A stretch of DNA of 64,000 nt, taken from positions 35,022,050 through 35,086,049 of the forward strand of contig NC_079502.1 in the NCBI RefSeq assembly GCF_030052815.1. Reading direction: 5' to 3'. Within the stretch, counting starts at the first letter, position 1. Each line of letters starts with the position of its first letter. Shown one piece after another: positions 34,851 to 47,480 of the stretch. This DNA is from Hevea brasiliensis. Lineage: Eukaryota > Streptophyta > Magnoliopsida > Malpighiales > Euphorbiaceae. The position numbers were made by a program, and so were the translations under genes. The notes beneath the pieces are model-generated. The model had not been told where the DNA came from and did not search any database. It saw nothing but the letters and a program-made list of their open reading frames with translations.

Positions 34851-37561
34851 GTATAGCAATCTAAATGAAAGCAATGCCATGGTGAAAACCAACTCAAGTT
34901 CAAAATATATTTGGCACTTAAGGTTATGTCATGTTGCAGAAGATAAGATTGCAAAACTGGAGAAAATTGGGATTCTATCCTCATTGGGCTCTGAGCCTAC
35001 TCCAACTTGTGAATCTTGCCTTCAGGGCAAAATGACTAGATCACCCTTTGTTGGACAGGGGCTAAGAGCTGAAAATATTTTGGAGCTAATACATAGTGAT
35101 GTATGTGGTCCATTTAAAGAAATGACTAGAGGGGGCTTTCATTATTTTATTACCTTTACTGATGATAAATCAAGGTTTGGGTATTTGTATTTGATGAAAT
35201 ACAAACATGAATCTTTTGAAAAGTTCAAAGAATTTAAATCTGAAGTAGAAAATCAAACATGAAAGAGTATTAAAGCTCTTCGATCAGATCGTGGAGGTGA
35301 ATATTTGAGTACTGAATTTGATGAATACTTGAGAGAGCATGGCATTGTTTCTCAGCTGACTCCTCCAGAACGCATACGGTGAATGGTGTATCTGAAAGGA
35401 GAAATCATACCCTATTGGATATGGTACGTAGTATGATGAGCTATACTGATATGCCAATCTCCTTTTGGGGATTTGCATTAGAATCAGCTTTGTATATTCT
35501 GAATAGGATTCCATCAAAATCAGTTTCTTCCACTCCTTATGAGATATGGCATGGAAGAAAACCAAGTCTTAAGCATGTTAAGATTTGGGGTTGTCCAGCT
35601 TATATCAAAAAGCTGAACACTGATAAATTGGAGACCAGATCAGAAAAAGGTCGATTTGTTGGATATCCAAAAGATAGTTTTGGATATTATTTTTATTTGC
35701 CTACTTCACAAAAGGTTGTGATAAGTAGAGATGCCACATTTCTTGAACAACAGTTTGTTCAAGAAGGAGGCAAAGGAAGGCAAATAGAGTTAGAATTAGA
35801 GAATTCTGACCAACCAACAGATCAGATGGATATAGATCCATCTAGTCAACCAATACCCGTTGATGAAACATCTACAGCTGTTCCTCGTAGAACAACCAGG
35901 GTATCTCACCCTCCAGTGAGATATGGTTTTCTTCATGAAGAAGAACAAGAGTTGTCTACTCATGAAGAAGTAGATCATGGAGATGATCCACTTACCTATG
36001 AAGAAGCTATATCAGATATAGACTCTTCAAAATGGATTGATGCTATGAAATCTGAGATTGATTCCATGTATAAGAATCAAGTTTGGGATCTTGTTGACCC
36101 ACCTGAAGGTATTATACCTATAGGAACAAATGGGTTTTCAAGAAGAAAATTGGTTACGATGGAAAGGTAGAGACCTATAAGGCAAGGCTAGTAGCAAAGG
36201 GTTTTCCAAAGGCAAGGAATCGATTATGAGGAGACTTTCTACTTTGTTGCCATGCTTAAATCAATTAGGATTTTATTAGCAATAGCTGCGTACTATGATT
36301 ATGAGATTTGGCAGATGGATGTCAAAACAGCTTTTCTCAATGGATACATTGAAGAAAACATTTTCATGGAACAACCTAAGGGATTTGAATCCCAAGATGG
36401 TTCCAAGGTATGCAAGCTAAAGTGATCCATTTATGGGTTGAAACAAGCTTCGAGGAGTTGGAACATTCGTTTTGATGAAGCCATTAAATCCTTTGGTTTT
36501 ATCAAAAATGAGGATGAGCCATGTGTATATAAGAAGGTTAGTGACAGTGCTATCACTTTCCTTGTCTTATATGTGGATGACATACTGTTGATGGGTAATG
36601 ACACAGGTATGTTGACGACTATAAAGGTATGGTTGTCAAATACATTCTCCATGAAAGACTTAGGGGAGGCAACCTATATTCTTGGGATTCGCATCTATAG
36701 AGATAGAGCGAAAAGAATAATTGGTTTATCCCAAAGTCTATACTTGGAAAAGGTGTTAAAGAGGTTTAACATGCTTGATTCCAAGAGAGGATTGTTACCA
36801 GTGAGACATGGTATCCATCTTTCTAAAGAAATGTCTCCAAAGACGCCAGAAGAAAGAGATAAGATGGCCAGGATTTCATATGCTTCGGCCATTGGAAGTT
36901 TAATGTATGCAATGTTGTGTACTAGGCCGGATATCGCATATGCTGTTAGTTTGACTAGCAGGTATCAATCCAATCCAGGTTTGGAACATCGATAGTCACA
37001 AGAATATCCTTAAGTACTTGAGAAGAACTAAGGATTTATTCTTGATTTATGGAGGTGGAGACTTGCAATTGGATGGTTATATTGATTCTGATTTCCAATC
37101 AGATATTGATGATAGAAAGTCTACCTCTGGATATGTGTTCATTTGTAATGGAGGTGCAGTCAGTTGGAAGAGTTCCAAACAGAGCACGACTGCAGATTCC
37201 ACTACAGAAGCTGAGTATATTCTTTGCATCGGATCTTTGCAAAGGAAGCCGTTTGGATAAAGAAGTTCGTGACAGAACTTACAGTAGTTCCTTCCATTGA
37301 GTCAGCAGTTCCACTACACTGTGACAATAATGGAGTAGTCATACAGACTAAGGAACTAAGGTCTCACCCAAAATCCAAACACATAGAATGGCACTACCAC
37401 ATTATCAGACATATAGTTGGGCAAAGGCGATATAGCCATGCAGAAAAATAACATCAGCTGAAAAAAATTCAGCTGATCCATGCACTAAGCCTTTGTCACA
37501 AGCTCAGTTAGACTGACATCTTGAGAAGATGGGTCTAAGGTATTGTAATGAATGGCTCTAG
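34851..37561 (+). pseudogene. copia pol without protease (Co4)
   Basis: Sequence goes from the broken zinc knuckle (CCAGAGTAT, about 34858) straight to the pre-integrase block AMVKTNSSSKYIWHL, so the protease with DTGAS is missing. Integrase zinc and core follow (IHSDVCGPF, FTDDKSRFGY), with a TGA at about 35260 and indels near 35370. The linker piece is 35379-36170. RT is broken near 36125, 36170 and 36210 and by a TGA in the LKRSIYG block near 36424, then open at 36438-36995 with YVDDILLMG. RNase H is in two pieces (37018-37260 and 37224-37451). The old terminal TAG is at 37559-37561. Confidence 0.9.
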
Positions 37562-37575
37562 TGCTAGTGGGAGAT

Positions 37576-39682
37576 TGTTAGTAGTATGCCCTAGAGCATA
37601 TCATTTAGTATGTATCTTGTATATATTTTTATTAATAAAAGGCATTTCCACTTTTCCGTTTACATAATATATTTATGTGTAATAGAAAAGGTCCATTGAT
37701 ATTTTGTTAGAAATATAATTCTTAAGTTGTTAAGAATATGAGTGACAATATTTCTAGCACAAAGTATCATAAATAGGTTCATAATCGAGAATACTTCATA
37801 ATAAGGGCATGACTTATCCAGAAAGATTGTATTCATGTTTGTTCCCAAGTTATTTATATGAGATATAAATAAGATGGAATGGTGAGTCTCATGCCATATA
37901 ACAAACATGATAGGCACTTATACATGATAAGTAGGCCGAACCAGTGACACTTATGACAAGCACATGGAGTTTACTCTTGTCAATGTTTTGTCATAAATCA
38001 TATCAGTGCATATAATCTTTAGACCTGAGATAGCACAGTTATCTTGTATATAGGTAGTTTGAGTTTGATACTGCTTTCATACTTGTACTGTGTATGGGTA
38101 TATGGGCATGTGTTGGCTCCTACTAATTATATATGGAGGTAGGTGTTGATCAAGATGGAATCTGTTCCTCTAAGTAAATAGAGATAAAATCCTATGTTCA
38201 TTTAATTGTTCTTGATGTTTCAAGTTCCTGGCCAGGACAGATAGATTTATTCAGAAAAGAGTTTCTGATGAGAAAATCTTTTTAATCAAGAACTGGAATT
38301 AAAAGAGAACATAATATACATAGCAAATGGAGTTTGACATAAACCATGACTCCAGCTTGAGTTGGGATTTGGTAACAGAGAGATTCTAGTGCATGGTAAC
38401 ATATAATTATAGGTTCATTTACGGTAAACCTTATTACTAATTGGGTGACCATGGCATGCTATGCTAGGTGTTAACCATGGTCTATGAGGTTCATAAAATG
38501 ATTTAGAGAAATCATTTATGGTAAGAAAGAGTTATGATGATATTAAGAGTTGATATCATGTCTCATTGCTAATTAGTGATGAGCCTAGTAAGTCACACAC
38601 ATACACAAGTTATCACCTATTTAAATATGATTTAATTAATTAATTAAAGAGTTTAATTGATTAATTAAATTGGTTTGGTTTGCAATTAAATTGCAAAGTC
38701 CCTAGCATGACTTGAAACCAAATCAAGATTATTGGATGTGTAGTATAAATTAAATTTATATTTAAAGTGTTTAAATATGAATTTAATTAATGAGAAATTA
38801 ATTAATAGAGATTAATTAATTAATTTATGTTTGATATAAATTAATTAGAAGAAGAAAATAATTATTTTGGGTTAAGAACTGAAAATTAAGACACAGGGGC
38901 ATTTTGGTCATTTTGCAGTGTGACACGTGGCACCATGAGATGGTGACACATGGCATAACACATAAGCTTGCCAAATGTTTTTTAATCATGTAAGATGATT
39001 AAAATCAAGATTAAATATAGGTTTGACACTTGGCACAATGTGATTGGGTCACTTAAACCTAGAGCTAATCAAAGGGTGACATGTGGCAAGGGTTTAATGT
39101 GTTAACCTAGCTATTTAAGTGTTGTTATGAGAAAATAAAACACAACCAGCAGCCACACTCCTTTGTCACACCATTTTGCAGCCCTCCCTCTATTCTTCTT
39201 CATCTCTTATCAATTCAAAGAGATTAGCCATCAATCTCTTGAATTAAGAACACTAGGAATTGTTTCTAGTGTCCTATTTACATCTTTAATCTCTTAAAAG
39301 GCAGAACTTGATTTTCTAATTAATAGAAAAAGCTTTAGAAGCTATTCAAGGGCTGCCATAGGTGTTCTTGGTGTGGACAAGCTAGAGGGACAACATCTGG
39401 TGTCCTGAAGACGAATCTCAAAGGCGCAGACACATTGCGATTGCATCAAGAGGTTAGTGTAATCGTTCTTGATTTAATCTAAGGTTCTAAAATTAATCTG
39501 ATTAATTTTAAAATCTTAAATGGCAAATACAGATCCAAAAACATATTAAAAGAGTTTTAATATGTTGTTTATCATTGAAATCAAATAGATAAAAATAAAT
39601 CTTGCATGATGCATGTGACCCTAGGTGAAAATTTTTGAATTCAATGGTATAAACTTGTGTTTTTCACGCTTCCGTTCCTTCA
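37576..39682 (+). repeat. 3' LTR of Co4 (2107 bp)
   Basis: TGTTAGTAGTATGCC to TTCCTTCA, preceded by the purine tract GTGGGAGAT (37567-37575). G-box at 38924-38929, TATTTAAG at 39112-39119. Confidence 0.95.
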
Positions 39683-39992
39683 TGGACAAACTAGAGGGAC
39701 AACATTTGGGGTTCTAGGTGCTTCCCAAAGGTGCCAATCACATCTACAGTGCATCAAAAGATTAGTACACATGTTCTTGTATTAATATAGAGTTCTAATG
39801 AATTAATTTGTTATGTCTAAAATCTTAAATGGTAAATGTAGATCCTAATACATATTAAAAGTGTTTTAATATGCTATTGAACATTGAAATCAATTAGGTA
39901 CATAATGAATCTTGCATGATGCATGAGATCCTAAATGAAAATTTTTGAATTCAATGTTCTAGTCTAACAATTTTCATGTTTTTGCTCCTTCA
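39683..39992 (+). repeat. 3' LTR of Co3, second block
   Basis: The first five bases (TGGAC) are the Co4 target duplication. The rest is the end of the Co3 LTR, finishing CTCCTTCA. Confidence 0.9.
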
Positions 39993-40188
39993 CAATAAGA
40001 CTATAAGAATTCAATCACCCACTAGAAATCTTCCCAACTAGGATTTCCATTTCCTACTACAGAAATGTAGGATTCGCCAAGTTAGTAGGAGGACCAATTT
40101 GATTAAAAGACCATAATCATTTTGGTTAATTACTTGATACATATAGTAATTGATTTTGTTATTTTCTACAGTAAATATTCTGATAATA

Positions 40189-41045
40189 ATGAGCACACAA
40201 CAATCACCACTATCCAACATTCTTGTGGGCATACTTGATCATAATAGGTTGATACGACCTAATTTTTCTGATAAGCTCAAAAATCTGAAGTTTATCCTGA
40301 ACCTAGAACATATAAGATATGTTCTAGATTCAAAAATTCCTGGTCCCTTACCTCCAGGGGCCGCTCCAGAGGAATTAGAAACTTTGGACAAGTGGAAGAA
40401 GCATGATATGAGAGCTAGATGTTATATGCTTGTTTCTATGACTAATGAGTTACAAAAGCAGCATGAAAACATACAAAGTGCAAATGAGATCCTTCCTCAC
40501 CTGCAAGAATTGTATGGTGAACATAGTAGGAATGCTAGGTATGAGATATCTAGACAGTTATTCTGAATGAGGATGTCAAAGGGACAAGATGTAGGAGATC
40601 ATGCCCATAAGATGATCCGGCTCATAGAGTAGCTGGAGCATCTTGATTTTCACATGGATTTCCAACTGTAGACAGATTTGATCCTTCAGTCCCTACCAAA
40701 GTCATTTGGGAATTTTGTGACAAATTTTCATATGGCTAAGTAAGAATGCACTCTGGCTGGATTACTTAACATGCTGGTTATTACTCAAAAGAATATGTCA
40801 TGCAATAAAGGAAAAGAGGTAGCTTTGGTTGCATCTTCTTCATCTGTTGGAAAGTCCAAGAAGAAGAAGAGCAATAAGAAAAAGAAACCTCATGTTCCTA
40901 GACCTTCCAAGAAAATAGTCAAATTGAAAGGCATGACCAAAGCTGATAATGGCAAAGGAAAATGTCCACTTCCAGAAGGATGGGCATTGGAAGAGGAACT
41001 GCCCAGAATATCTTGCATCACTAAAAGACAAGAAAGATAAACCTT
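40189..41045 (+). pseudogene. copia gag (Co5)
   Basis: ATG 40189 gives MSTQQSPLSN, homologous to the Co2 and Co4 starts; an in-frame ATG at 40150 lies in leader sequence. In-frame stops are TGA 40564, TAG 40630, TAG 40669 and TAA 40741. Comparison with Co4 shows these replace Arg or Gln codons, so the decay resembles that of Gy2. The basic region stays open at 40771-41040. A one-base loss at the first zinc Cys (about 40965) moves HFQKDGHWKRNCPEYLA into another frame. Confidence 0.88.
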
Positions 41046-41421
41046 TAGAAGGTATGTCTATATCTTGTTATTTAGATTCTAATAATGCTCATAGTTCATC
41101 TACAGCTTGGGTTTTAGATAATGGTGCTAGTTCTCACATTTCTTTTCATATGCAAGAATTAGCAAGCAGTAGTAGCTTGCAAGCACGAGATGTTAGACTC
41201 TGAATAGTTAGTGGCTCAATTGTTGAAGCTTTAGCCATAGGATCTAAATCTTTGTACATGTATAAAAATATTTTGTATTTGGATCATGTTTTATATGTAC
41301 CTGATGCCTTTAAACACATCATTTCTATATCTAGTTGGACTAGAAATAGTTATGAATTTTCAGTTCACAAATGATGTTTGTAATATTTATTTTGGAAATA
41401 AATTTGGTAGCTCAGGTTATA
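41046..41421 (+). pseudogene. copia protease region (Co5)
   Basis: Continues from KDKPLEGMSISCYLD in the same frame as the zinc knuckle, showing that gag and pol were originally one frame. The protease site reads LDNGASSHIS, so the Thr of DTG is Asn. Stops follow from about 41201, and the region ends at the solo LTR with TTATA (41417-41421). Confidence 0.82.
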
Positions 41422-43500
41422 TGTTAGTAGTATGCCCTAGAGCATATCATTTAGTATGTATCTTATACATGTTTTATTAATAAAAGGTTTCACTTTTCTG
41501 TTTACATAATATATTTATGTGTAATAGAAAAGGTCCATTGATATTTTGTTAGAAATTTTATTCTTAAGTTGTTAAGAATATGAGTGACAGTATTTCTAGC
41601 ACAAAGGATCATAAATTGGTTCACAATAGAGGATACTTCACACAGGACATGACTTATCCAGAAAGATTATATTCATGTTTGTTCCCAATGTATTTATATG
41701 AGATATAAGTAAGATGGAATGGTGAGTCTCATACCATATAACAAACATGATAGGCACTTATGCATGATAGGTAGGCCGAACCAGTGACATTTATGACAAG
41801 CACATGGAGTTTACTCTTGTCAATGCATTGTCATAAATCATATTAGTGCATATAATCTTTAGACCTGAGATAGCACAGTTATCTTGTATATAGGTGGTTT
41901 GAGTTTGATACTGCTATCATACTTGTACTGTGTATGGGTATATGGGCATGTGTTGCCTCCTACTAGTTATATATGGAGGTAGGTGTTGATCAAGATGGAA
42001 TCTATTACCCTAAGTAAATAGGGATAAAATCTTATGTTCATTTAATTATTCTTGATGTTTCAAGTTCCTGGCCAGGACAGATAGATTTAATCAGAAAAGA
42101 GTTTCTGATGAGAAAAATCTTTTTAATCAAGAACTAGAATTAAAAGAGAATATAATATTTATAGCAAATGGGGTTTGACATAAACCATGACTCCAGCTCG
42201 AATTGGGATTTTGTAACAGAGATATTCTAGGTAACATATGATTATAGGTTCATTTAAGGTAAACCTTATTACTGATTGGGTAGCTATGGCATGCCATGCT
42301 AGGTGTTAACCATAGTCTATGAGGTGCATAAAATGATTTAGAGAAATCATTTATGGTAAGAAAGAGTTCTAATGATATTAAGAGTTGATATCATATCTCA
42401 TTGCCAATTAGTGATGAGCCTAGTAAGTTACACACATACACAAGTAATCACCAAGTTAAATGTGATTTAATTAATTAGTTAAAGAGTATAATTGATTAAT
42501 TAAATAGGTTTGATTTGCAATTAGATTGCAAAGTCCCTATCATGGCTTGAAACCAAATCTAGGTTATTGGATGTATAGTATAAGTTAAATTTAAATTGAA
42601 AGTGTTTAAATATGAATTTAATTATGAGAAATTAATTAATAGTTAATTTTTATTTGATATAAATTGATTAGAAAAATAGAAATAATGATTTTGTATTGAG
42701 AACTCAAAATTAAGACACAAGGGTATTTTGGTTATTTCATATGGTGACATATGGCACCATGAGATGGTGACACACGGCACTACACATAGGCTTGCCATTT
42801 GTCTTTTAATCATGGAAGATGATCAAAATCAAGATTAAATCTAAGTTTGACACTTGGCACAATGTGATAGACTAAGAGCCAATCAGAAATTGACATGTGG
42901 CAAGGGTTTTAATTGATGACCTAGCTATATAAGGGAAAGGATGAAATAACAAAATACAAGCTATTGTTCTTTCATAGGTGCTACCACCCTTGGAGTGCTC
43001 TTCCTCTCATCTTCTTCATCTCTTATCAATTCAAAGAGAATTGCCAACATTCTCTTGAATTAAAAATGCTAGAAATTGTTTCTAGTGTCCTGTATACATG
43101 TGTAATCTCTCTAAATGCAAAACCTAAATTTCTAATTGATTGGAAAGGCTTGAGAAGGTGTTTAAGGGGCTGCCATTGGTGATCTTGGTGTGGACAAGCT
43201 AGAGGGACAACATCTGGTGTCCTAGGTACATCCTAAAAGTGCCAAACACAACTATAGTGCATCAAAAGGTTAGTGGACTTATTCTTGAATTAATCTAGGG
43301 TTCTAATGAATTAATCTGTTAATTCTAAAATCTTAAATGGCAAATGTAGATCCTAAAACATATTAAAAGAGTTTTAATATGCTGTTTAACATTGAAATCA
43401 AATAGATAAACAATGAATCTTGCATGATGCATGACACCCTAGAAGAAAAATTTTGAATTCAATGATCTAAACTTATGTTTTTCATGCTTCCGCTATTTCA
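41422..43500 (+). repeat. copia solo LTR F (2079 bp)
   Basis: TGTTAGTAGTATGCC to CGCTATTTCA, flanked by the direct duplication TTATA (41417-41421 and 43501-43505), with Co5 pol continuing on the right. No internal element sequence is present. The ABRE position reads GACATATGGC (decayed). The TATA box TATATAAG is intact at 42926-42933. Confidence 0.93.
42926..42933 (+). promoter_or_regulatory. TATA box in solo LTR F
   Basis: TATATAAG in CTAGCTATATAAGGG. An isolated promoter in a solo LTR could still drive adjacent transcription, but nothing downstream is a gene. Confidence 0.45.
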
Positions 43501-43803
43501 TTATATGCATGACAGACTTTATTATTTGGATAATAATGATAAATACAAATCCAATGCAAGCAATCTAAATGAATGTTGCCATAATGAAAATCAACTCCAG
43601 TCCAAAACGTCTTTGCCACTTAAGATTAGGTCACATTGTGAAAGACAGGATTACAAAGCTAGAGAAAATGAGGATTTTATCCTCATTGGATTCTAAACCT
43701 ACTCCAACTTGTGAATCCTGCCTTCAAGGCAAAATGATTAGATCGCCTTTTATTGAATAAGGGTTAAGAGCTTAAAATATTTTGGAGCTTATACATAGGG
43801 ATG
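43501..43803 (+). pseudogene. copia pre-integrase fragment (Co5)
   Basis: Begins with the repeated TTATA, then the DRLYYLDNND block, the zinc region HLRLGHIVKDRITKLEKM and CESCLQGKM in the piece 43569-43760. It stops at TGA/TAA codons near 43757 and ends at GGATG, the Gy3 target site. Confidence 0.85.
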
Positions 43804-46800
43804 TGTCACACCTTACCCCTCTGTAAGGCATAACATGATCCCGTAGAATACCTAGTGAACTACCGAACTTCACCTACCGATAACTCATATGTATTTAAAA
43901 CATATGATTAAAAGTAAATCTAGTTAATATTTTTGGTCCATTTTGTTTTTTCACAAATTTTATAAAAATTTTGACAGAGTTTTGTCTGTATTTTGAAAAA
44001 CCAGTTCTTCAAATACCTGTAAAAAGCACTTCTAAAAATTTTTCTCAATAACTACTTCAATTTCACAATCAAACTCAATCCATTTCAATCAATTTCTCAA
44101 GTTCAAAATTCAATAATCCTCAAAATACTAGCAATACATTTCATTCAAATTAAATAAAATAGTTCTACTCATATTTCATTAAAGACAAAACAATTTATAC
44201 ACATCCTTACAAATTTATATCAAAAGAAACACAAACTAAACTTTATTACAAACTTCATACAAATTTTTGTACAAGCTGCTCAAGACCCATTTACATGTCC
44301 ATAAATTTATATGCAATACATACATCAAAAGAAATATTTATAATTAGGGTATAAATTATACTCGATAGCTTCAAAATAGGAAGATCCTCAATCCTTAGCA
44401 GCTCAGTCTGCTGCTCTTCTAGTCTCTGTATCTGCGACAGCAATAGAAGCTATCGCTTAGTACTAGGACTTAGTGGTGCACAACATACTAAAATAATCTT
44501 TATGCAAAACTTAAATCACATTTATTCAAAAATTTGGCTGAACATGAGAATTAAGTACAAATCATGTATTATGAGATTTTAAATGCAAACCAAGTTCATT
44601 TCAAAGTATCAAAACACATTTCATAAAACCCACAATTAAATCATGCCATTCGAAACAAATAAAATCTCAATAGCCAGAGGCTAAAGAGAAATCACATCAC
44701 AAGGCTAGCTAGCTCAAATATATGGATATCCATTCACATCCTCTTCTACTGGCACACCTCAACACTTCTCTAGAGAAGGAATTAAAATTCGAAACTAATT
44801 ACCCCCACTAGTCGTGCTATTGAGGTGTTCAAATATATGGTCATGACACTGTGGTTTCAAAACTTATCTTAACAATTTGCTAAACATTGTCATTTCAAAT
44901 ATACACAATAATTTTCAACAATTTAAGTCAAAACATCATAACTAATATCACAAATAAATTTTCAACAACTCAAAGCAAATGTAAAATACATATTTCATTC
45001 ACTTTATCACTACATTTTAAAGCATAGTGATGTTGTGCAGAAACCTCAAGCGAGTCGCCCCTTAGCCTCGACTTGGTTCCTTGAGTTCCTTCCCGATATT
45101 CTTTTCAACTGAAACACATAATTTTACAATGTTTCAGTACTAGAACTTAAGATAAATTCAAAATAAACTTAGCCTCATTTTTACCTAGCTCTAACGTGCT
45201 AAACTCGACGTTCTTGAAATTTTGTGCTTCGGGTTACTATTCACTACACTATTCAAGTCAATTTGTTGACTTTCTAAGGCTTAATAGGTATGGGAATTCC
45301 AACTTCACCCACATACCACATTTTGGTCACTAAACTTGTTGGTTTTGGTCATTTTCTCAAAACTTAGGTCTTTTAGGAAAAATTGCCAAATTTTTACTTT
45401 TGGTGTCCCTAATTGTACTGTTTCATTGGTCAGTTTACTGTTGAAATTTGGCAAAACTTTCTTCATATAAAATGTTCCTTATTGTCTTAAGTTTATTCTC
45501 CTTTTTGAATCACTCCAATTGGAGTTTTGTAGCTCAAGTTATAAGCAAATTACGTTTACTGTTCATGTTGCAGAATTTTGGTTCTGCAAATTTGTTGATC
45601 CAACTTCATTCAGTAATTTGATCAAGTTAGGTCCATAATTTGGTCTAATTTTCTTCATACGAAATGTTATACTCTGTCTTAGGTTTCCATCGGTTCAAGA
45701 ATTTCCTAAATCGGAGTTTTCTAGAGAGAGTTATAGCCATTGAAACTTTACTGTTCATATGGCAATATGCAGTTCTACAGATTCAGGTCACCAACTTTGC
45801 TCAGTAATTTGATTGGGTTAATGGCATAATTTGGGTTGGTGTTCTTCATAAAAGTTTTAGGTATATATCTCATCTAATCACTGGTAAAATTTCAGGTCAT
45901 TTAGACCTTTCTAGCTCGAGTTATGACCAAATGAACAAACACTGTTCATTTGGTCAGCTTGTGCAGAGGCAACCTGCGATTTTCCGACATCGGTCACTTT
46001 GTTCACTAGGTTTTAGTCATTTTTTGGGCAGGCTTCCTAAATGAAAATTGTGTCATTTAGTGCCTATTTTCATCCCCAATTGGTCCCATATCAATTGGAC
46101 TTGTAAAATTTCATTTTTGGTTCCTCAAAGTTGACTTTTGGTCATGGTGCATACCCAATCCGAATTTGACTTTGATTCAAACACTTCTAACACACTTAAT
46201 TAGGTCACAAATAGTCATTTATTTCCTTAAACTAAGTCAAAGACATCATTTACCAATTTCTTAAATTTTCTCTCAAAACCCTAAGGGTCAAGAACCCAAA
46301 TTCCTCAATTTCCTCAATTCATGAATTCTAAGTGTACAAGTCTCACTTACTTACTCAATCAAGCATGAGTACCTCTTTAATTCTAACAATTTCTATCAAA
46401 CCCTAATTAATTTCATGCTGACCAACTTTCATAAAGCTTCATACATGAGTGATTTCTTGAGTTTCTATGTAATTTGCTACTTATTCAAGCTCATTTCTAT
46501 GCATTTTACTCAAATTAAGTTAGAAAGAGGGACTTACTTGTTGAGCAGAATTTGTAATTCCAAATCTTCACTTCTTTTTGATCCTTCTTATTTCAAATCT
46601 CTCTATCAAAGCCAAAGAGCAAGACCTTAATTTGGTGAGTATGAAATTTGTGAAGAAATAATAGGGTTTAAGAAGCTTAAATGACCATTAATGGAGGAAA
46701 TTGAAAAGAAAAAGAAAGAGAAAAGAATGGGAGCCGGCTGAATTTTTTTAGGGAAGAAGAAATGACTTTTCCTTCTAATTTTTTAGGTATTTTAAGTGAA

Positions 46801-47433
46801 ATTTTATGTATTTGACTTGGTCAAAAAAGTTGGGAAATTAAAATTGATTTTTGACATCACAATGATGTCATCCACATGATGCAATAAACCTTTTTCTTTT
46901 CTTTTTTAATTTTCTTAAATTTTTCATTAGTTCTTTAATCTAATCTTGATTCAAAAATTTTTATTTTCTCTGATTTTATTGGACAGTTAGGTCAGGAGTC
47001 TGCTCTCGGGGTCAATTGACCAAATTACCTCTCGTCGGTTCATCCCGGTTTGCAAATAATTCAATATTTCTTTCGGCTCCCTGACCTAATTATTTGACTA
47101 ACTTAACAATTTTTTTTCATGATTTTCTCTTTTCCACTGTGTTCGTAATGGTCCTAAGGACTATAGCGTCACATTTTACGGTTCGAAATTTGAGTTTAAA
47201 ATGACTTCGTAGTCATTCTCGAGAAGGTCACCCATCGCTGTGACTCTCGGCTCGTTTAACTTCTTATGTTCTATTTTTCTTGTTTATACTTAACTAATTG
47301 GACATTACTAATTATTTGTGTTTATAGCTTCTCTAGTTGTCTTAAGTGTGGTTCTAATCCCCTTAATTGTCCGGACCGACACCGGTCACCGGAATAGTGA
47401 AATCTACCAGGCTATGCAAACGGGGATGTTACA
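43804..47433 (-). repeat. 3' LTR of Gy3 (family B, 3630 bp)
   Basis: Minus-strand TGTAACATCCCCG (47433) to GGTGTGACA (43804). It carries a donor-like GTAAGT at 46532-46537 and the island GCACCACTAAG with TTGCTGTCGCAG near 44430-44480, both shared with Gy2. Confidence 0.92.
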
Positions 47434-47447
47434 ATTCTCTCTCCCTT
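47434..47447 (-). other. polypurine tract of Gy3
   Basis: AAGGGAGAGAGAAT on the minus strand, directly before the LTR. Confidence 0.78.
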
Positions 47448-47480
47448 AAAATAAATTTCGTCTCGAAATTTTACCTAGTA

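Larger units (their letters stand above)
30161..39682 (+). mobile_element. Co4: structurally complete Ty1/copia (9522 bp)
   Basis: Full 5' LTR, primer-binding site, leader, gag, pol, polypurine tract and full 3' LTR, flanked by the 5-bp duplication TGGAC (30156-30160 and 39683-39687). By hand count the two LTRs differ at about 28 places in 2.1 kb, roughly 1.3 percent, the lowest divergence I could measure here. The protease region is absent and pol is frameshifted, so Co4 is non-autonomous now. Confidence 0.95.
25597..39992 (+). mobile_element. Co3: old Ty1/copia, split by Co4
   Basis: Partial gag, deleted pol and a 3' LTR in two blocks (28357-30160 and 39688-39992) that total about 2109 bp once Co4 and its target duplication are removed. 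The LTR ends CTCCTTCA at 39992. The next bases match the copia leader just upstream of gag, so Co3 is inserted in Co5. The predicted target duplication is CAATA (39993-39997). The 5' part of Co3 should lie left of the Gy2 insertion. Confidence 0.88.
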
